A stretch of DNA of 64,000 bases from the NCBI GenBank assembly GCA_021234155.1, contig JAJEKV010000052.1:805933-869932 (forward strand), given 5' to 3'. Within the stretch, counting starts at the first letter, position 1; every line of letters begins with the position of its first letter. The stretch comes from Isoetes taiwanensis. Its lineage: Eukaryota > Streptophyta > Lycopodiopsida > Isoetales > Isoetaceae. Below, piece after piece: positions 1 through 11,800 of this stretch. The notes beneath the pieces were generated by a model, which did no database searches, was not told the DNA's origin, and was given only the letters and a program-made list of their open reading frames with translations. Both the position numbers and the translations under genes were made by a program.

Positions 1-744
1 GAAGAAGGTGAATCAACTTGTTGGATGAGGTAGACACATCCTCCAGGAAAGAGCTAAAGAAGGGTGGTTCCCTAAGTAAGTGGAAAACATTAGGCTGGTG
101 GCAGCCTTGAAGATGATGGTACCATTAGTAGCATTGTGAGGCATGCTCCTCCTCAATGCGATAAACACTATGTTGGTCCTAAGAAGGATAGGCCAAAATA
201 TCTAGGCATGGATTGTTATGAACCTTCCTCTTGGCGGAGTGCCACCAATTTGTAGTAGTAAAACCAGCAGTCTAGAGACCTATCGGTGTGGATTTGGGAT
301 ACACTATACCGGATACTAAAGAAGAAGGTGATGTTAACCCCGATAAGGTGTCGTGGAATGGTGGTGTCGGTACGCCAGTTGAGTAATGCCACTTAGATAA
401 AAGATATTCAGATTGTTGGACAAAGAGGTGGAGGAGAAATCCTAGTGATCACGATCTTTGGCTAGACATTGAAACCGTATTGTACTCGTGGACTCCAAAA
501 CTATTCACGGTAAAGCGGTGAGGATTCTGATACCTCGGGATGTAAGAAATAAGGTTCTCATATCCTTGGGGATGCTGGTGGAAAAATGGCTTGATTACGC
601 ATATCTTTTCTACGATTAATAAAAGTTGTGTACTACTTGAGTTCCATGATAAATGATTTTGTAATTTGAAGTTAAAGGTGTGAATTTATATTAGGTGCGT
701 TATATGTTAACATCTTGTGACTTTTATCAAGTTATAAAAACTTT
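1..744. other. Unassigned sequence, possibly decayed transposon
   Basis: No open frame of useful length and no recognised domain on either strand. Composition is close to 45% GC, higher than the AT-rich DNA that follows, which resembles the decayed transposon interiors elsewhere in the window. A retroelement remnant is possible but I cannot name a family. Confidence 0.3.
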
Positions 745-770
745 ACAATATGAAATTTGTCCCAAAATCA

Positions 771-806
771 AGACATAATCCCAATTTAATTGAATGATGG
801 TTAAAT
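771..806 (+). repeat. Dispersed repeat, direct partner at 20199-20234
   Basis: The stretch beginning agacataatcccaattta recurs at 20199 in the same orientation with about two changes over 36 bases. An ATT microsatellite follows near 803-824. Both copies lie some hundreds of bases upstream of the ATTCT-rich repeat (1235-1341 and 20447-20547), so they may belong to one dispersed element, although the second segment is inverted between the copies. Confidence 0.5.
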
Positions 807-1234
807 TATTATTATTATTATTATAAATGACAATAAGATGTTTATTTGTAGATGGCGAAGCTATAGTTGTAGTGGTCATACAACATACGGTCTCACAGAA
901 CTCACAGTTGGGAGCGGGTAGATGGGGAGGCTGACGCCCGATTGCGGCGAGGCCATATTGCTGTTGCGATTCTGAGTTATTGAAGATGAAATCCACACTC
1001 TTACGAGTTGCCTTTTGCTTTTGAGATAGTCCCTAGGAATGGTTTTGACCTTAGCATTCCATTCCGCGCTTCCATAACCTCTCGAGCACCATCACATTGC
1101 ATGACTTTGCATTATATATACTTGTGAGGTTCTAGATAGCGTCTACAATTCTTTTGAGCCCTCATTAGCCATTATCTCATTTGTCACAGTATCATCATTC
1201 TTGCAAGGTTTTCCCTTGAAACCTTCGAGGGCAA

Positions 1235-1341
1235 GGGTTTTAATCCTAGTAGTAATGATTGTACTAGCCCATTGTATGGGTCCACGTGACCTATTGTGGT
1301 CTCCGAGTGGACGTTAAAAAAACTATTCTATTCTATTCTTG
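1235..1341 (+). repeat. Dispersed repeat ending in (ATTCT)n, inverted partner at 20447-20547
   Basis: Reading rightwards, the order is a ggttttaatcc-tagtagta segment, a gggtccac motif, then an (ATTCT)n tail near 1322-1341. The reverse complement of 20447-20547 has the same order and spacing. A simple-repeat tail at one end is typical of non-LTR retroposon or SINE 3' ends, but I see no pol III A or B box, so the class is open. Confidence 0.5.
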
Positions 1342-1345
1342 TCTT

Positions 1346-2500
1346 TTGGTCTTTTCTCCAACAATATTAATCTCCTTATGTGTTACTTTTTACATGAAGG
1401 CAGTAAATCTCCTTATATATTACTACACACATTTATATAAAGCTATATTTTTGGAAACTTCTATGTATTCTGCAATACTACTGTAGTTGAATTGTGGAAG
1501 CATGACCAAGGATGCCTTTAATTTTTTTTGGCATTCCTCTTATTTTTAATTTCATTTGAATATTAATCTAACTTCTCATATATTAAGAGATGTAATAGTT
1601 GACCCCACAATATTAAATCATTGATATGAGGATTATTGGTATAAAGACGGTGTTGAAAAAAAAAAACCAAAGTGCCCAACCAAAAAGACCATAAAAAAAA
1701 TTTTCCCAGCCGGGCATGTCACTTCTACAAAAACTAAGATCAAGTGAATCTGCATCATGTTCAAAATTTGCTATGTACAAAAGTAACCCCGGAAACTCGA
1801 ATCACAAGAATCGGCTATATATCTTCTTTCTGTGACCAAATACAGTCTTCCATTGTACAGTCGACACCAAGCTCCAACAAATTGGAAAGGGATCATCATG
1901 GAATATTTCATTGTTAAAACACATTGTTCTACTTCAGGTCTAATGACCTATTTATTTGCAAGTCCCTCCCCAGCAATAAAAAAAAGGTTGTCACAAAGTT
2001 GTCAAATCAAATCATAAGTTGTCATTTGAGAACTCCAAAAAATGAAAAAATTGTCAAGAAAGAAAAAATAATAAAAGCAAGGTATATAGATTTTTATTTT
2101 TTTTTTTGGTCCAGGGGTGGATATTTTAGTATTAACTAGCAAGATGATGTTTTCTTTTTTGCTTTATGAATCGTGACTTGGCAGCTCCCTGACAAGCTAG
2201 CAAGACAAAAGTGCTTGCTGGTTAAAGAGGAATGATTTTTGCGGTTTCATGCATTGAATGACAAAGCCCAATTAGGAAGCAAAGCAAGTAAAGAGCTCTT
2301 GGTATAACCAGACGACTTCTATTAGCTGTTGTTTGAACAAGGTAAGTTAATACCTTAGGTCCATGTTTTTTACATCTTTCTTGCTCTCATTTATGCGTGA
2401 GTGATAAGAAGAATATGCTTTGGATATTGATCCTTCTTGGGAGAGATATGGGATTCTTCATGCTTTGTCCAAAAATTCTATAACTTTGGCAAGCTATCTT
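1346..2500. other. AT-rich intergenic DNA
   Basis: AT-rich sequence with A and T runs (for example around 1649-1666, 1690-1700 and 2093-2107). The short open frames here have no recognisable product and are rich in Phe, Leu, Ser and Lys, as expected from random AT-rich DNA. Confidence 0.5.
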
Positions 2501-2503
2501 AGT

Positions 2504-2632
2504 GTTTTTGGAAGCATAGCAACTTGTGAGTGAGGCTTTTCAAGACAAAATGATGTGAGAGTAAGAAATGAGCTAAACATCAAATGCACATATGCTAATT
2601 TCATTTACAGCTTTACCTTACACAAATATTGA
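2504..2632 (+). pseudogene. hAT-type (ZBED-like) transposase C-terminal dimerisation remnant
   Basis: One frame reads VFGSIATCE, a TGA stop at 2531, then GFSRQNDVRVRNELNI and about 15 further residues before a TGA. This matches the conserved start of the hAT dimerisation domain, where a Cys-Glu-Arg-Gly-Phe-Ser motif is followed by a basic and Asn/Leu-rich helix. Replacing the stop codon's T by C or A would restore the usual Arg, so a single substitution explains it. The N-terminal zinc finger and the DDE core are not visible upstream. The family dimerises to cut and paste DNA; this copy is a fossil. The family call rests on about 30 residues. Confidence 0.6.
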
Positions 2633-2674
2633 TTGGCTTGAAAAAGGAAATGCTAGAACTGACATGGAAGTCCC

Positions 2675-2786
2675 TGATGGCTTTTGAAGGTGCAATTTTA
2701 AAAAATGTTAGAACCTAGTTATAGATACAAGAAACTTATCGCGGCGGAAATGTTAGAACCTAGTTATAGATACAAGGAACTTATCA
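2675..2786 (+). repeat. Short tandem duplication with a distant copy at 16208-16270
   Basis: A segment starting atgttagaacctagttatag occurs twice in tandem (about 2705 and 2750, period 45). The sequence leading into it (gcttttgaaggtgcaatttt) recurs at about 16211 and runs on into the same repeat there. It lies just downstream of the hAT remnant, so it may be the 3' end of that element. Confidence 0.6.
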
Positions 2787-2789
2787 TGG

Positions 2790-5330
2790 CCCATGTGAGC
2801 GTTCTCTTTGAATGTCACGTGTTTAAGGAAAACAAATCACTGCTTCCGGGACTTTTTTATGCGATTCTTGATTCAACATTTGATAAATTATGAGCATGTT
2901 ACTTTTTCCGTTAAGCATCCTCCTTCCAAAACATAGGTGTTTCTTTTATTTGAGGTAAGCACCAAAAGCTTGTTTAGATTTGAATGCTCAAAATACTTAT
3001 ACAACGTTCGCAGTGCCCATAATACAAATTGAGCACTACCACAAGGATCCCTAATGACATGCCATGAACTTGGGCATAAATATTGCGATCTTTTGCTATA
3101 AGTCCTAAAGACATCCGCAAAACATTGCGAATCAATTATGTGACAAAACACGAATGTGGAACGAAATTAGACCAAATGCCATGTATATTATACCTAATTT
3201 GAATTGTATCTGCTTCAAACCTATAGATTTGAACCCATTATCTCTTTTCCATATACTATAACAAAACATTGACCAAAACAAAAAACATTAGCAACGTCAT
3301 GATTTGCAAACATTAAACTAATGAAATTGGCAGAAAACCTTGTTTTAAATTCGGCTAACTCCTCAACATCCCGGCTATGCGGGAAAAATCTACACCTCGG
3401 CATGCCACTCAATCCGGTGACCATGTGGAAATTTGAAGATTAGGTTATACAATCTAATCTATGCTGGTAGTCTATTGAATCACAACATTGTCCACGAAGT
3501 CCGCTTCATTATTCCATACTGACCTCTCGAACTTTCACGTACGTAGCGCTCGGCCCGTTTTCACTGAGTAAATACACTTGTATACTGCCGCAGGCGTTAT
3601 CTAGCCCATATACACACATATCTCTACTTTCCTTTCTACAGCAAAGGCAAGCATATGCATTACCACGTAGAGTTTCGGCCTTATTTGCGAGAGTACGGAA
3701 AAAAATTCCCTCTTTAAAGCACGTAAAATAAATTACCATCACAATCTAAAATCTGTGTAGCAAGATGTGCCCTTGCCATAAACAAACCATTGCACCCTAA
3801 ATTAAAACTTCTATCGATTAATACCTCTCTCCTATACTCTAAAAAAAACCGTCCAAATGATCTTTTTCAAACCTCATTCCAAGCTGTGAGGAACGCAAGT
3901 GCATTAGCCAAGATGTCGAATTCATTTGTTGTTTCAAATAGTTATTTAGAGATCAGCAATAATATTATACTTAAAATTAAAGACGAATAACCACGAAAAG
4001 GCATATCGAACTTTGTTTGCAGCCATTAGCAGTGTTTTTTATTTATTTCATAGCTATGGGGTCCAGTTTTCCTATGCTTGAGCACATTACTGTCATAAAA
4101 AAGACATGCTGGGACAGGTCGGCACAATTTGCAAAAAAACTTCTATATTTTAATTGATGGGTGAGCATGGCTTTTGAGCTAACCAAAAGTGAAAAATTGA
4201 ACAAAGACCCATTGAATTTGAATCCCTACCTCTATGCTTGGAGACAGTATTAAAGAATATATCTCACTTACGTGTCTTAATAATTTCCTCATCCATCTTC
4301 TGTTAACCAACTGTAACCTGTCATTATATGGGAGTCAGTAAGTTGCTATTCATACATCCAAAAACAAAAGCCATCATTGATAAATGCAGGTAATCCATGT
4401 TTTGCAAAATCCACAAAGACACGTCTTGATTTCCAATTATGCCTTTCAGATGCTTTACGCTAATAATTCTTCTTCTCAACTAGTAATTGTGAACTAAATG
4501 CATGGCACTTGCCAACAAGTCTCATCTGATGCGATTTTGTGTCATCTGTCCCCTATAATCCAATCACCTGCCATATCATTAACCTCGTGTTAGTCTGTCA
4601 CAAGGCAGATTGTCACATCCTACTCATTGGTACTTGATCTACGATTAAATTAATGAACTACTTTTGAATTGCGCTTTAGCAGCCCTTACTGAACATGATA
4701 GTTAACTTGGATAATGTTAACAAAGCTAGTAAGAAATTTGTACATTATGTCATTTCTATGGAATCTCAGGATACTTGAGCCGGTTTTCGCAGATTGACAT
4801 GAGTACATCTGCAGACTAGTGTAAAGTTCAACAGTGAGATACAAACAATGCCATTGAAACAAAATATCAATATGGAGAAGAAGCACAGAATGACATTAAA
4901 TTCAAGAACAAAAGTGTGTTGATGTAAACAAACGATGGGTTTTGAGAATTGGTACCTTTGCTACTATGTATCAATCACATTAAGTTGCTTAGCCAATGTA
5001 TCAGATAGAAAACGCAGGGCAGAACAAAGGACACCAAGGATAGAAACACAAATACAGTGTTTGCCTAGGCTTAGCAAGCAGTTTCTTAAGGATAAATATA
5101 AGTTGTTTGCACATCAAGATGAATGCAAGAAATGACCTAGAGCCCAATCTAAATTACAAACAAGTAATCACATTTTACATTAAAAACATTACAACCACAT
5201 GCACTCACCTGCGCATTTCAAGCCACTGAAAAGAGGCACCAATAAACCCTCTGTTAAATGCATTTTTTCTCTTATCAACTTTGTCTGGGCTGTGGGACCT
5301 CCAGATAGAAGAGAGCAAAATCCGCCTTAA
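2790..5330. other. Unassigned AT-rich DNA
   Basis: Only short frames under 90 codons with no recognised motif on either strand. No repeat partner elsewhere in the window was noticed. Confidence 0.5.
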
Positions 5331-5337
5331 TTACAGC

Positions 5338-5400
5338 CATGGCGTCATAGATCCATCCCCGCAAACCATCATGGCATCATAGATCCATTCCCTGCAAACC
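5338..5400. repeat. Two-copy tandem repeat, period 32
   Basis: The phrase catggcgtcatagatccat, followed by a C-rich gcaaacc end, is repeated once with three or four changes. It is a local duplication with no coding significance visible. Confidence 0.7.
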
Positions 5401-5463
5401 ATAAATTCATAACTGAGATAAAATATCCGAGAAAATCTAAAGAATTAGAGAGATTCAAAAGTT

Positions 5464-5695
5464 TCATGAGGACAGTGAATTGAAATCACTGTTGAAATGG
5501 CCAGAGGGTGCAACAGCCATAGTTCGCCGCTGCCCGTCTTGTGATCGTAACTTGGAGCTCCCTTTGGCAGAACACGGTAGGGCTTGAGCTTTGTTGGGGC
5601 TTAACAAAAACGCCAGCGCCACGGGATTAAAAAAGGCGGGAGCACGTAGCTTGGCTATTGCCGCCGTCAAACCCATATCTAAAGCAATCTGTAAG
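5464..5695 (-). other. Possible minus-strand exon, hypothetical
   Basis: On the minus strand an open frame of about 78 codons (Ala, Leu, Ser and Lys rich; it includes the stretch IALDMGLTAAIAKL) starts just after a plausible splice acceptor (cttgcacttacag) near 5690-5703. It is more GC-rich than its surroundings. No domain is recognised and no partner exon was found, so this is only a candidate. A random open frame is equally possible. Confidence 0.2.
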
Positions 5696-5704
5696 TGCAA
5701 GTGC

Positions 5705-8700
5705 TAAGTAAGTTAGCTGGAAGTTTTAAGCGGAAACAGAAGAATAGAGTGAATAAATAAACCCATGTAAGGACTAGTTGTTTCCAGCAGTCAAACACTC
5801 AAAAGAACTCCTTGCTTTCAAATGAGTGACAAACTTCTGGCTGTAATGGAACATAGATCACTCACACTTACAGTTACCCAGGCTTATTGCTTCGAAGCAA
5901 AGCTCTCTATCCTAACTTGATTACCCCTCTATTTCTGCATCTGATGCCTCTGTTCCTCTTTTCTGGCAAGGCACAGAGAAGTGGCACAGAGATCCTGCGG
6001 CTGGTTGAGCCGTCAAAATTGCTTAGAGAGCAAGAAAGGGGAAGGCCAGAAATTGACATCACGGTCTTTTTTAGTCTTTAGCTTCCATCTCCAGGTGTCA
6101 CTACGAGAGATGCTCAAAAATATTACAACTTAAACAAAAAAAACTAGCAGAACTGCAGGGTTGGGAAGAAGGATAGTAGTTGGGTTTTTATAATAATCAA
6201 GTTTTTAGGATTTTTAGTGATTTGAAAAAATGGATGCAGGAGAAAGCAACAAGGAGGAAAATTTGAAGAAATGGGCAAGAAATCGCGAGAGAAAAATAAT
6301 AGACTAATTAGAATACAAAACTAGATTGGTAGAAAAGACAAAAATTTGCCATAAATTACATTATTATTGTTAAATTTCCAACCACTGACAACAACAAAAA
6401 TTGGATTCTTTGCTACTTTCGAGATTCTCACCAGGAATTGGTACATTGTAGGCGATTAACATAAATTTTATGATGTGAATTATTTACTCTTGGTCCTGAA
6501 GTTATGCAGTTAAGATTGAGCTAAGCGGACATCGAGCAATATGACCGGCTCCTCCATACTAGAGGCAGATTAGCCTCCCTGGGATCTTTTGCTTCTAGGT
6601 GCGATGCGACAAAGGGGCCTCGGCGTGCCGGGGATACGATACGCATATGTGGCGTTCGGCGTAATAATTGACACATTACTAACAACATGTACATGAGGTG
6701 GTACGTAAGGGAATTTGTCCCATGGGGGGCACAGCCATTAGAACCCTTTTTTTCTTTTCTTTTTTGATTGAAAGTATTGTATTGTATTTATTTTTGAGAT
6801 AAACAAAAAAATGACTCTTCTGTAAGGAGTTTATGACCCTTATAGAGCCCTAGATAGTTATGAAATTTTAAGGCTATTGAGGAATGACTTAAGTAGAAGG
6901 AAACTCAAAAGAGTTTGATTTTCAGCTCCTTATCAAAACAACAACATGTGAATATAATCTATATTGCTTGGTGTGGCAATACCTATATAAGTATATACAC
7001 GAACCAACAAGTCAGTTGACAAAATAAAACCCTACTATAGAAGCATGCACAAATTTACCTTACGGTAGATGATAACATGCGGCAAACGTGTATAAATGTG
7101 ACCTTATCGGTGTCAGGACTACCCATCTATCCCAGGACTACCCATGCATATTTCTAAAGCGTGCCGAGAGAAGCTTTGGCATGTCCATTTTCATACGCAA
7201 TTGTGAAGTCCATGACATGACATTACGCTCCAACATTCTATTAAATATCAACATGCATTCATTAATTTCCACACTTTCCAGCCACATGTTAACGAGGGCA
7301 TTACATATAGGTGTCACATTCCGGGTTCCTCATTTCTAATATAAGCATGTACTAATTACCCATTGGCTAAACATTCCATGTTAAGGGCAGCATCGAGAAT
7401 AAGCATAAAAGTAACATTATTTGACAATTTGATATTATCAAGTTGCATCAACAGTGGAAAGAGTAAAGGCACACTTTGCTTGCCCATTCTACGTAGCAAC
7501 AATTATATCCATCCGGAATTGATTAGGAGTTGTAAAAGTATCATAAGCACCTTAGAATTCTAATAAAAACATCATGGCATCTTTTTTACCTTTGCCACAT
7601 CGCCATACATACTAACGGTGCATTAGAGTGCAAGATCAAACTAAATTCTCTGTTTAAAAGCTATGGCGTCTTAACCACTGTCATGCAATATAAAAGATTG
7701 AATTATGCTTGAGACATTGACATGGTAGGGAATGGTCCCATTTGGAAGCTTGATCCTCCTTGTTCATTTCTTGGAAAGCTTGAAGGCCTCCATTTTATGC
7801 GCTTTCTACATATCTTTGCAATCAAAGGTAGTCCAAGCTACCATCTCTCTGTACAATCTCGAATTTTACTAAATGCACAGCAGAAGCATCTTCCAAACTT
7901 CCACACTTGCCATACATGCTAAGAGTTACCTTTGCCCATTCTGACATCCGGCTCAAATTCACCTTTAGATGTGTGAGCATGTACAAACTTTCGATCTCAA
8001 AACATCTAGCTCTTGCAGATTTTTATTACCCTATTAAAGGTAAATTTAATACTTGGAACAGTACACTCTTGTTTCCCTAGGCATGCTAAGGGGCCGAGTT
8101 CAAACACCCATACTACTTAATCTACGGCCGTCCATTATATTCCAAACAAACCGTCTCTTTTAGGTATGGAAGCTTGAATACGGTATTCACATCTACTGAA
8201 ATGGCTTGGTCGTTCATGACGTGTACTTACGTACGTGTGGCAAGGAAAATGTGGTTTGGCACCAAGAATGATGTGAACCCGAATGGAAGGTAGAGGCTGA
8301 TGTGCAAATAGGTGAGTGACAGGGCCAAGCAAAACACAGCCGAAATGATTCCCTGCGGTCAAAACTAAGCACAGATATCCTGCGACCTATCCCTACGTGA
8401 AAATGATCCCCAAACGCTGGCCAAGATCTTTGCGAAGATGCAGTAAGTCCTACTAATGAATCTGTCGATCAAATGTAATGAAGAACGCCGGACCTAAGAA
8501 GATGCATCAGGCGAGTTTGCATAACGGATAGCTCAGCCATTTGTAAGGCAAAAACATAGGTTTAAAAAAACCTATGTACCTCAAGCGTCTGCCTTGAGCT
8601 CAAGAGCTATACCCGCATATAGCAAGAAAAGAGAAGCTTTCTGACGCATTAAGCCATCAGGATCTGCCATGGCCAGGAGTTCTGCGAAGAGCCGGGGAGA

Positions 8701-8890
8701 ATTTTTAGAGTTTTCTAATTTTACGGCGTCTGATTGAAATTGAGTAGGTGCTCAAATTCGATTACACACGGGTGACAGCGCGACCTGCATTAGCATAGCT
8801 AAATTGCGACCTTTGTGCGGGGGTTAAGCGGCCACAGCAATAAATAAAATTTGCATTATATATAGAGTATGGCGCTCCCTGTAGCGACGT
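5705..8890. other. Unassigned DNA with a short hairpin at 8554-8577
   Basis: No recognisable gene. The only structure noted is a 10-bp perfect stem, acataggttt with aaacctatgt, around a four-A loop at 8554-8577. GC content rises around 6530-6670 and again from 8100, approaching the tandem array. Confidence 0.45.
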
Positions 8891-8894
8891 CTCG

Positions 8895-11800
8895 GGCATC
8901 ATCAGCCCCCTTTCTCGGCGTAGCGGCATACATTACATTGCATGCCGCGGTGGCCACTCCGTGTGGTTTGGTCGTCATGCGCCGTGTGTGGCGCGTGGGC
9001 GTTATGTGCGTCTTGAATCCCGTTATGGCACGGGCGTCATCATTAAACCATGTGTCGGTGTCGTGCATGTAGTGCAGAATGCGCCAGGGACAAAGCTTCA
9101 CTTAATCGCGTGTTGATTGCGGTTAATGTTCGCATTTATTTGTTGTGGCGTGCAATAGAGCTTTCAGCTTCAGCGGCCCCTACTACGTTATGTGCCGTTG
9201 TTGTGTCCACAATTTGGGGATAAATCGCCCACTAGGTAGGCGTGTCTAGGAGTCTATGTGGTTCGAAATTAGAGATTCCAAGTACATACTTGAATTGGCG
9301 CCCATTCCATAGCACTTTCGATTCACAGAAATCAATTTGAAAATCAAGCTCCATTATAGGTACCTTTCTCGAGAATAAAAAGCCAATTCATCAACAATTT
9401 AAAACATCGATGTCGGGTGCAGGAGATGTGGTGGTTTCACAGAGATTAGGAGGCGATGGTGAAGCTAGTAATAGAGTACCTACATCGAGGAAAAGAGTTA
9501 TTGCTCCAAAAGAAGGAGGCCAGTTTCCACCGGTCGATCTTTGCATCCATTTGAGGAGGCCAAACAAGCGAGTGATGGGTAGAAAGATCAAATGGCGGAC
9601 TATCTTGGATGAGGTAAGTGAGTATAGTATATACATTATAGAGAGGCATCTAGAAGATGCGGAATCCAAGGAATCAACAATAAGGAATTTGGTACATGTA
9701 GGCCGTCTACAACTCTAACCAGGCGGTAATCCACAAATCGACCACTCTACAAGAGGAAGAGTTAGTCAAGGTGGGCACTCAGGAGGCAGGGAATGGGGTT
9801 ACTCATCATCAACCCCCCTCTTTCGGCCAGGCTGTACCATTTGCATGCCACGGTGGCCCTCTAAGGTATGTTGGATCCCGAATCATCACCGTGTGTGGCG
9901 TGGGCGTTGTGTGCAAATGCTGGAATCAGATTGGCTCGGGCGTCATCCGTTGACCATGTGTCGGTGTCGTGCATATGGTGATGCCAAAGGACAAACTCGC
10001 GGTGGTGAAGCCACGAGTTGCAGGTTAATAAGTGCAGTACATTGACCATTGGCGTGCAATAGAGCTCTAAGCTAGCGTGAAGCCTTGCTACACAATTGTA
10101 TAATTGTTGTCCACAATTGTGGAACAATTACACTTACTAGGTAGGCGTGTGCAGTCATATCGATTAGAAATTAGAATTCAATGCCCCTTGCTTTCGATTG
10201 GCATGCATTCCCATAGCACTTTCGATTACGAAATCAATTTGAAAATAAACAAAATTGAGCATCTCGAGAATAAAGCAATTCCATCTTCCAAATTTCAAGC
10301 TTATCGATGCTCGGTCTTGAGAGGTATGAACATGGTTTTCCACAAGAGGAGTCGGAGGAGAGTGGTGAAGCTAGTAATAAAATTACCTACATCAGAAAGC
10401 CAGTTCGCCGGGAGGCGTGGATTTTGGAATTGATTCTTTGCATCTCTCCACCTGATACCAGGAGGCCAAACAAGCGGCGATTGGGCCGAAGATCAAGTGG
10501 TATCGGTTGGTGGTAGGTATGGTATATGTTAGAGGCATCTAGAAGATGCGGAATCCCCGAATCAGCAAATAAGGGGTACAGGCGTATGGTAGTATAACTC
10601 TAAGCAGGCGGTAATCCACAAATCGACCCGCTCACAAGAGGAAGGGGTTGATGAGTTGACTCCTGGTAGTAGGGAATGAAATTTTATAAATGTCTTTACC
10701 GCCGGCCTTGACATAAGCCTGTTGCATGCCGGTGGCCACTGGTGTGGTTTCCCGTCATCCTGCGATGTGTGGCAAGTGGGCGTTATGTGCGTCTGAATCC
10801 GTTATGGCACGGGCGTCATCGTCGACCATGTATCGATTAATGGAGTGCATATAATTATCGATGCTTAAAGGGACAAAGCTTCGCGATCGTCGGCCGGTTG
10901 CGGTGTCGTCGCATTTGTTGACCATTAGCGTGCAATAGAGCTTCAGCTAAGCGTGAAGCCGCTGCGATTATGCGTGTAATTATTATCCACAGTGCAGGCG
11001 GTTACGCCCTTTCATTAGGCACGTGTCACAAGTCATATCGATTCAATTAAATTCAATGCCTTGCTGATTAAGCCCATTCCATAGCACTTTCGATTCTAGA
11101 AATCCAATTTGAAAATCAAGCTTAGCAGAACCATAGGTAAAACCAATTCATCTTCCAAATTCAAGCTTATAGATTTTATAGTGGGGATATAAACATGGTT
11201 TCACAGGGGTAGGAGGAAAGATGGTTTTGATGGGGGTTGCCGTGAGGGAAGGGTTTATTGCCAGGAGGCGTCGGACAGCACCACGGTCGGTCTTTATACC
11301 ACAATGCAAGGAGGCCAAGCAAGCGAGGCGATTAATTTGAAGATCAAATAGGAGACATCTTGGATGAGGTAAGTAGTATAGTATATACATTGAAATAGGG
11401 TGGAATCCGTCAACGATAAAGAGGTGGTAGCGTACCATCAAAGCAGGTAGTAATCCACAAATCCGGCCCATCCACAAAGGGGAAAGGGGTTGTTAATTGG
11501 GCATCTCAAAGGTAGGAGTAGGAATGGGGTTACACTCATCATCAACCTCCTCCCCCCCCTTTACTACCGGCGACGCCATGCATTTGCATGCCACGGTGGC
11601 CCTCTAAGTGTGTGTTGGACTCAGAGTATCCTGCGATCGTGAAGTGGGCGTTAATGCGCGTCCCCGAATCAGATTATGGCACAGAATGCGTGCCATTAAG
11701 TGTTATATGGTATCGATGCTTAGGGACAAAGCTTCACATACGTGCGTCGGCCACGGTTACCGGTTATTAGATGCGGTATTTTATTGACCATTGGCGTGCA

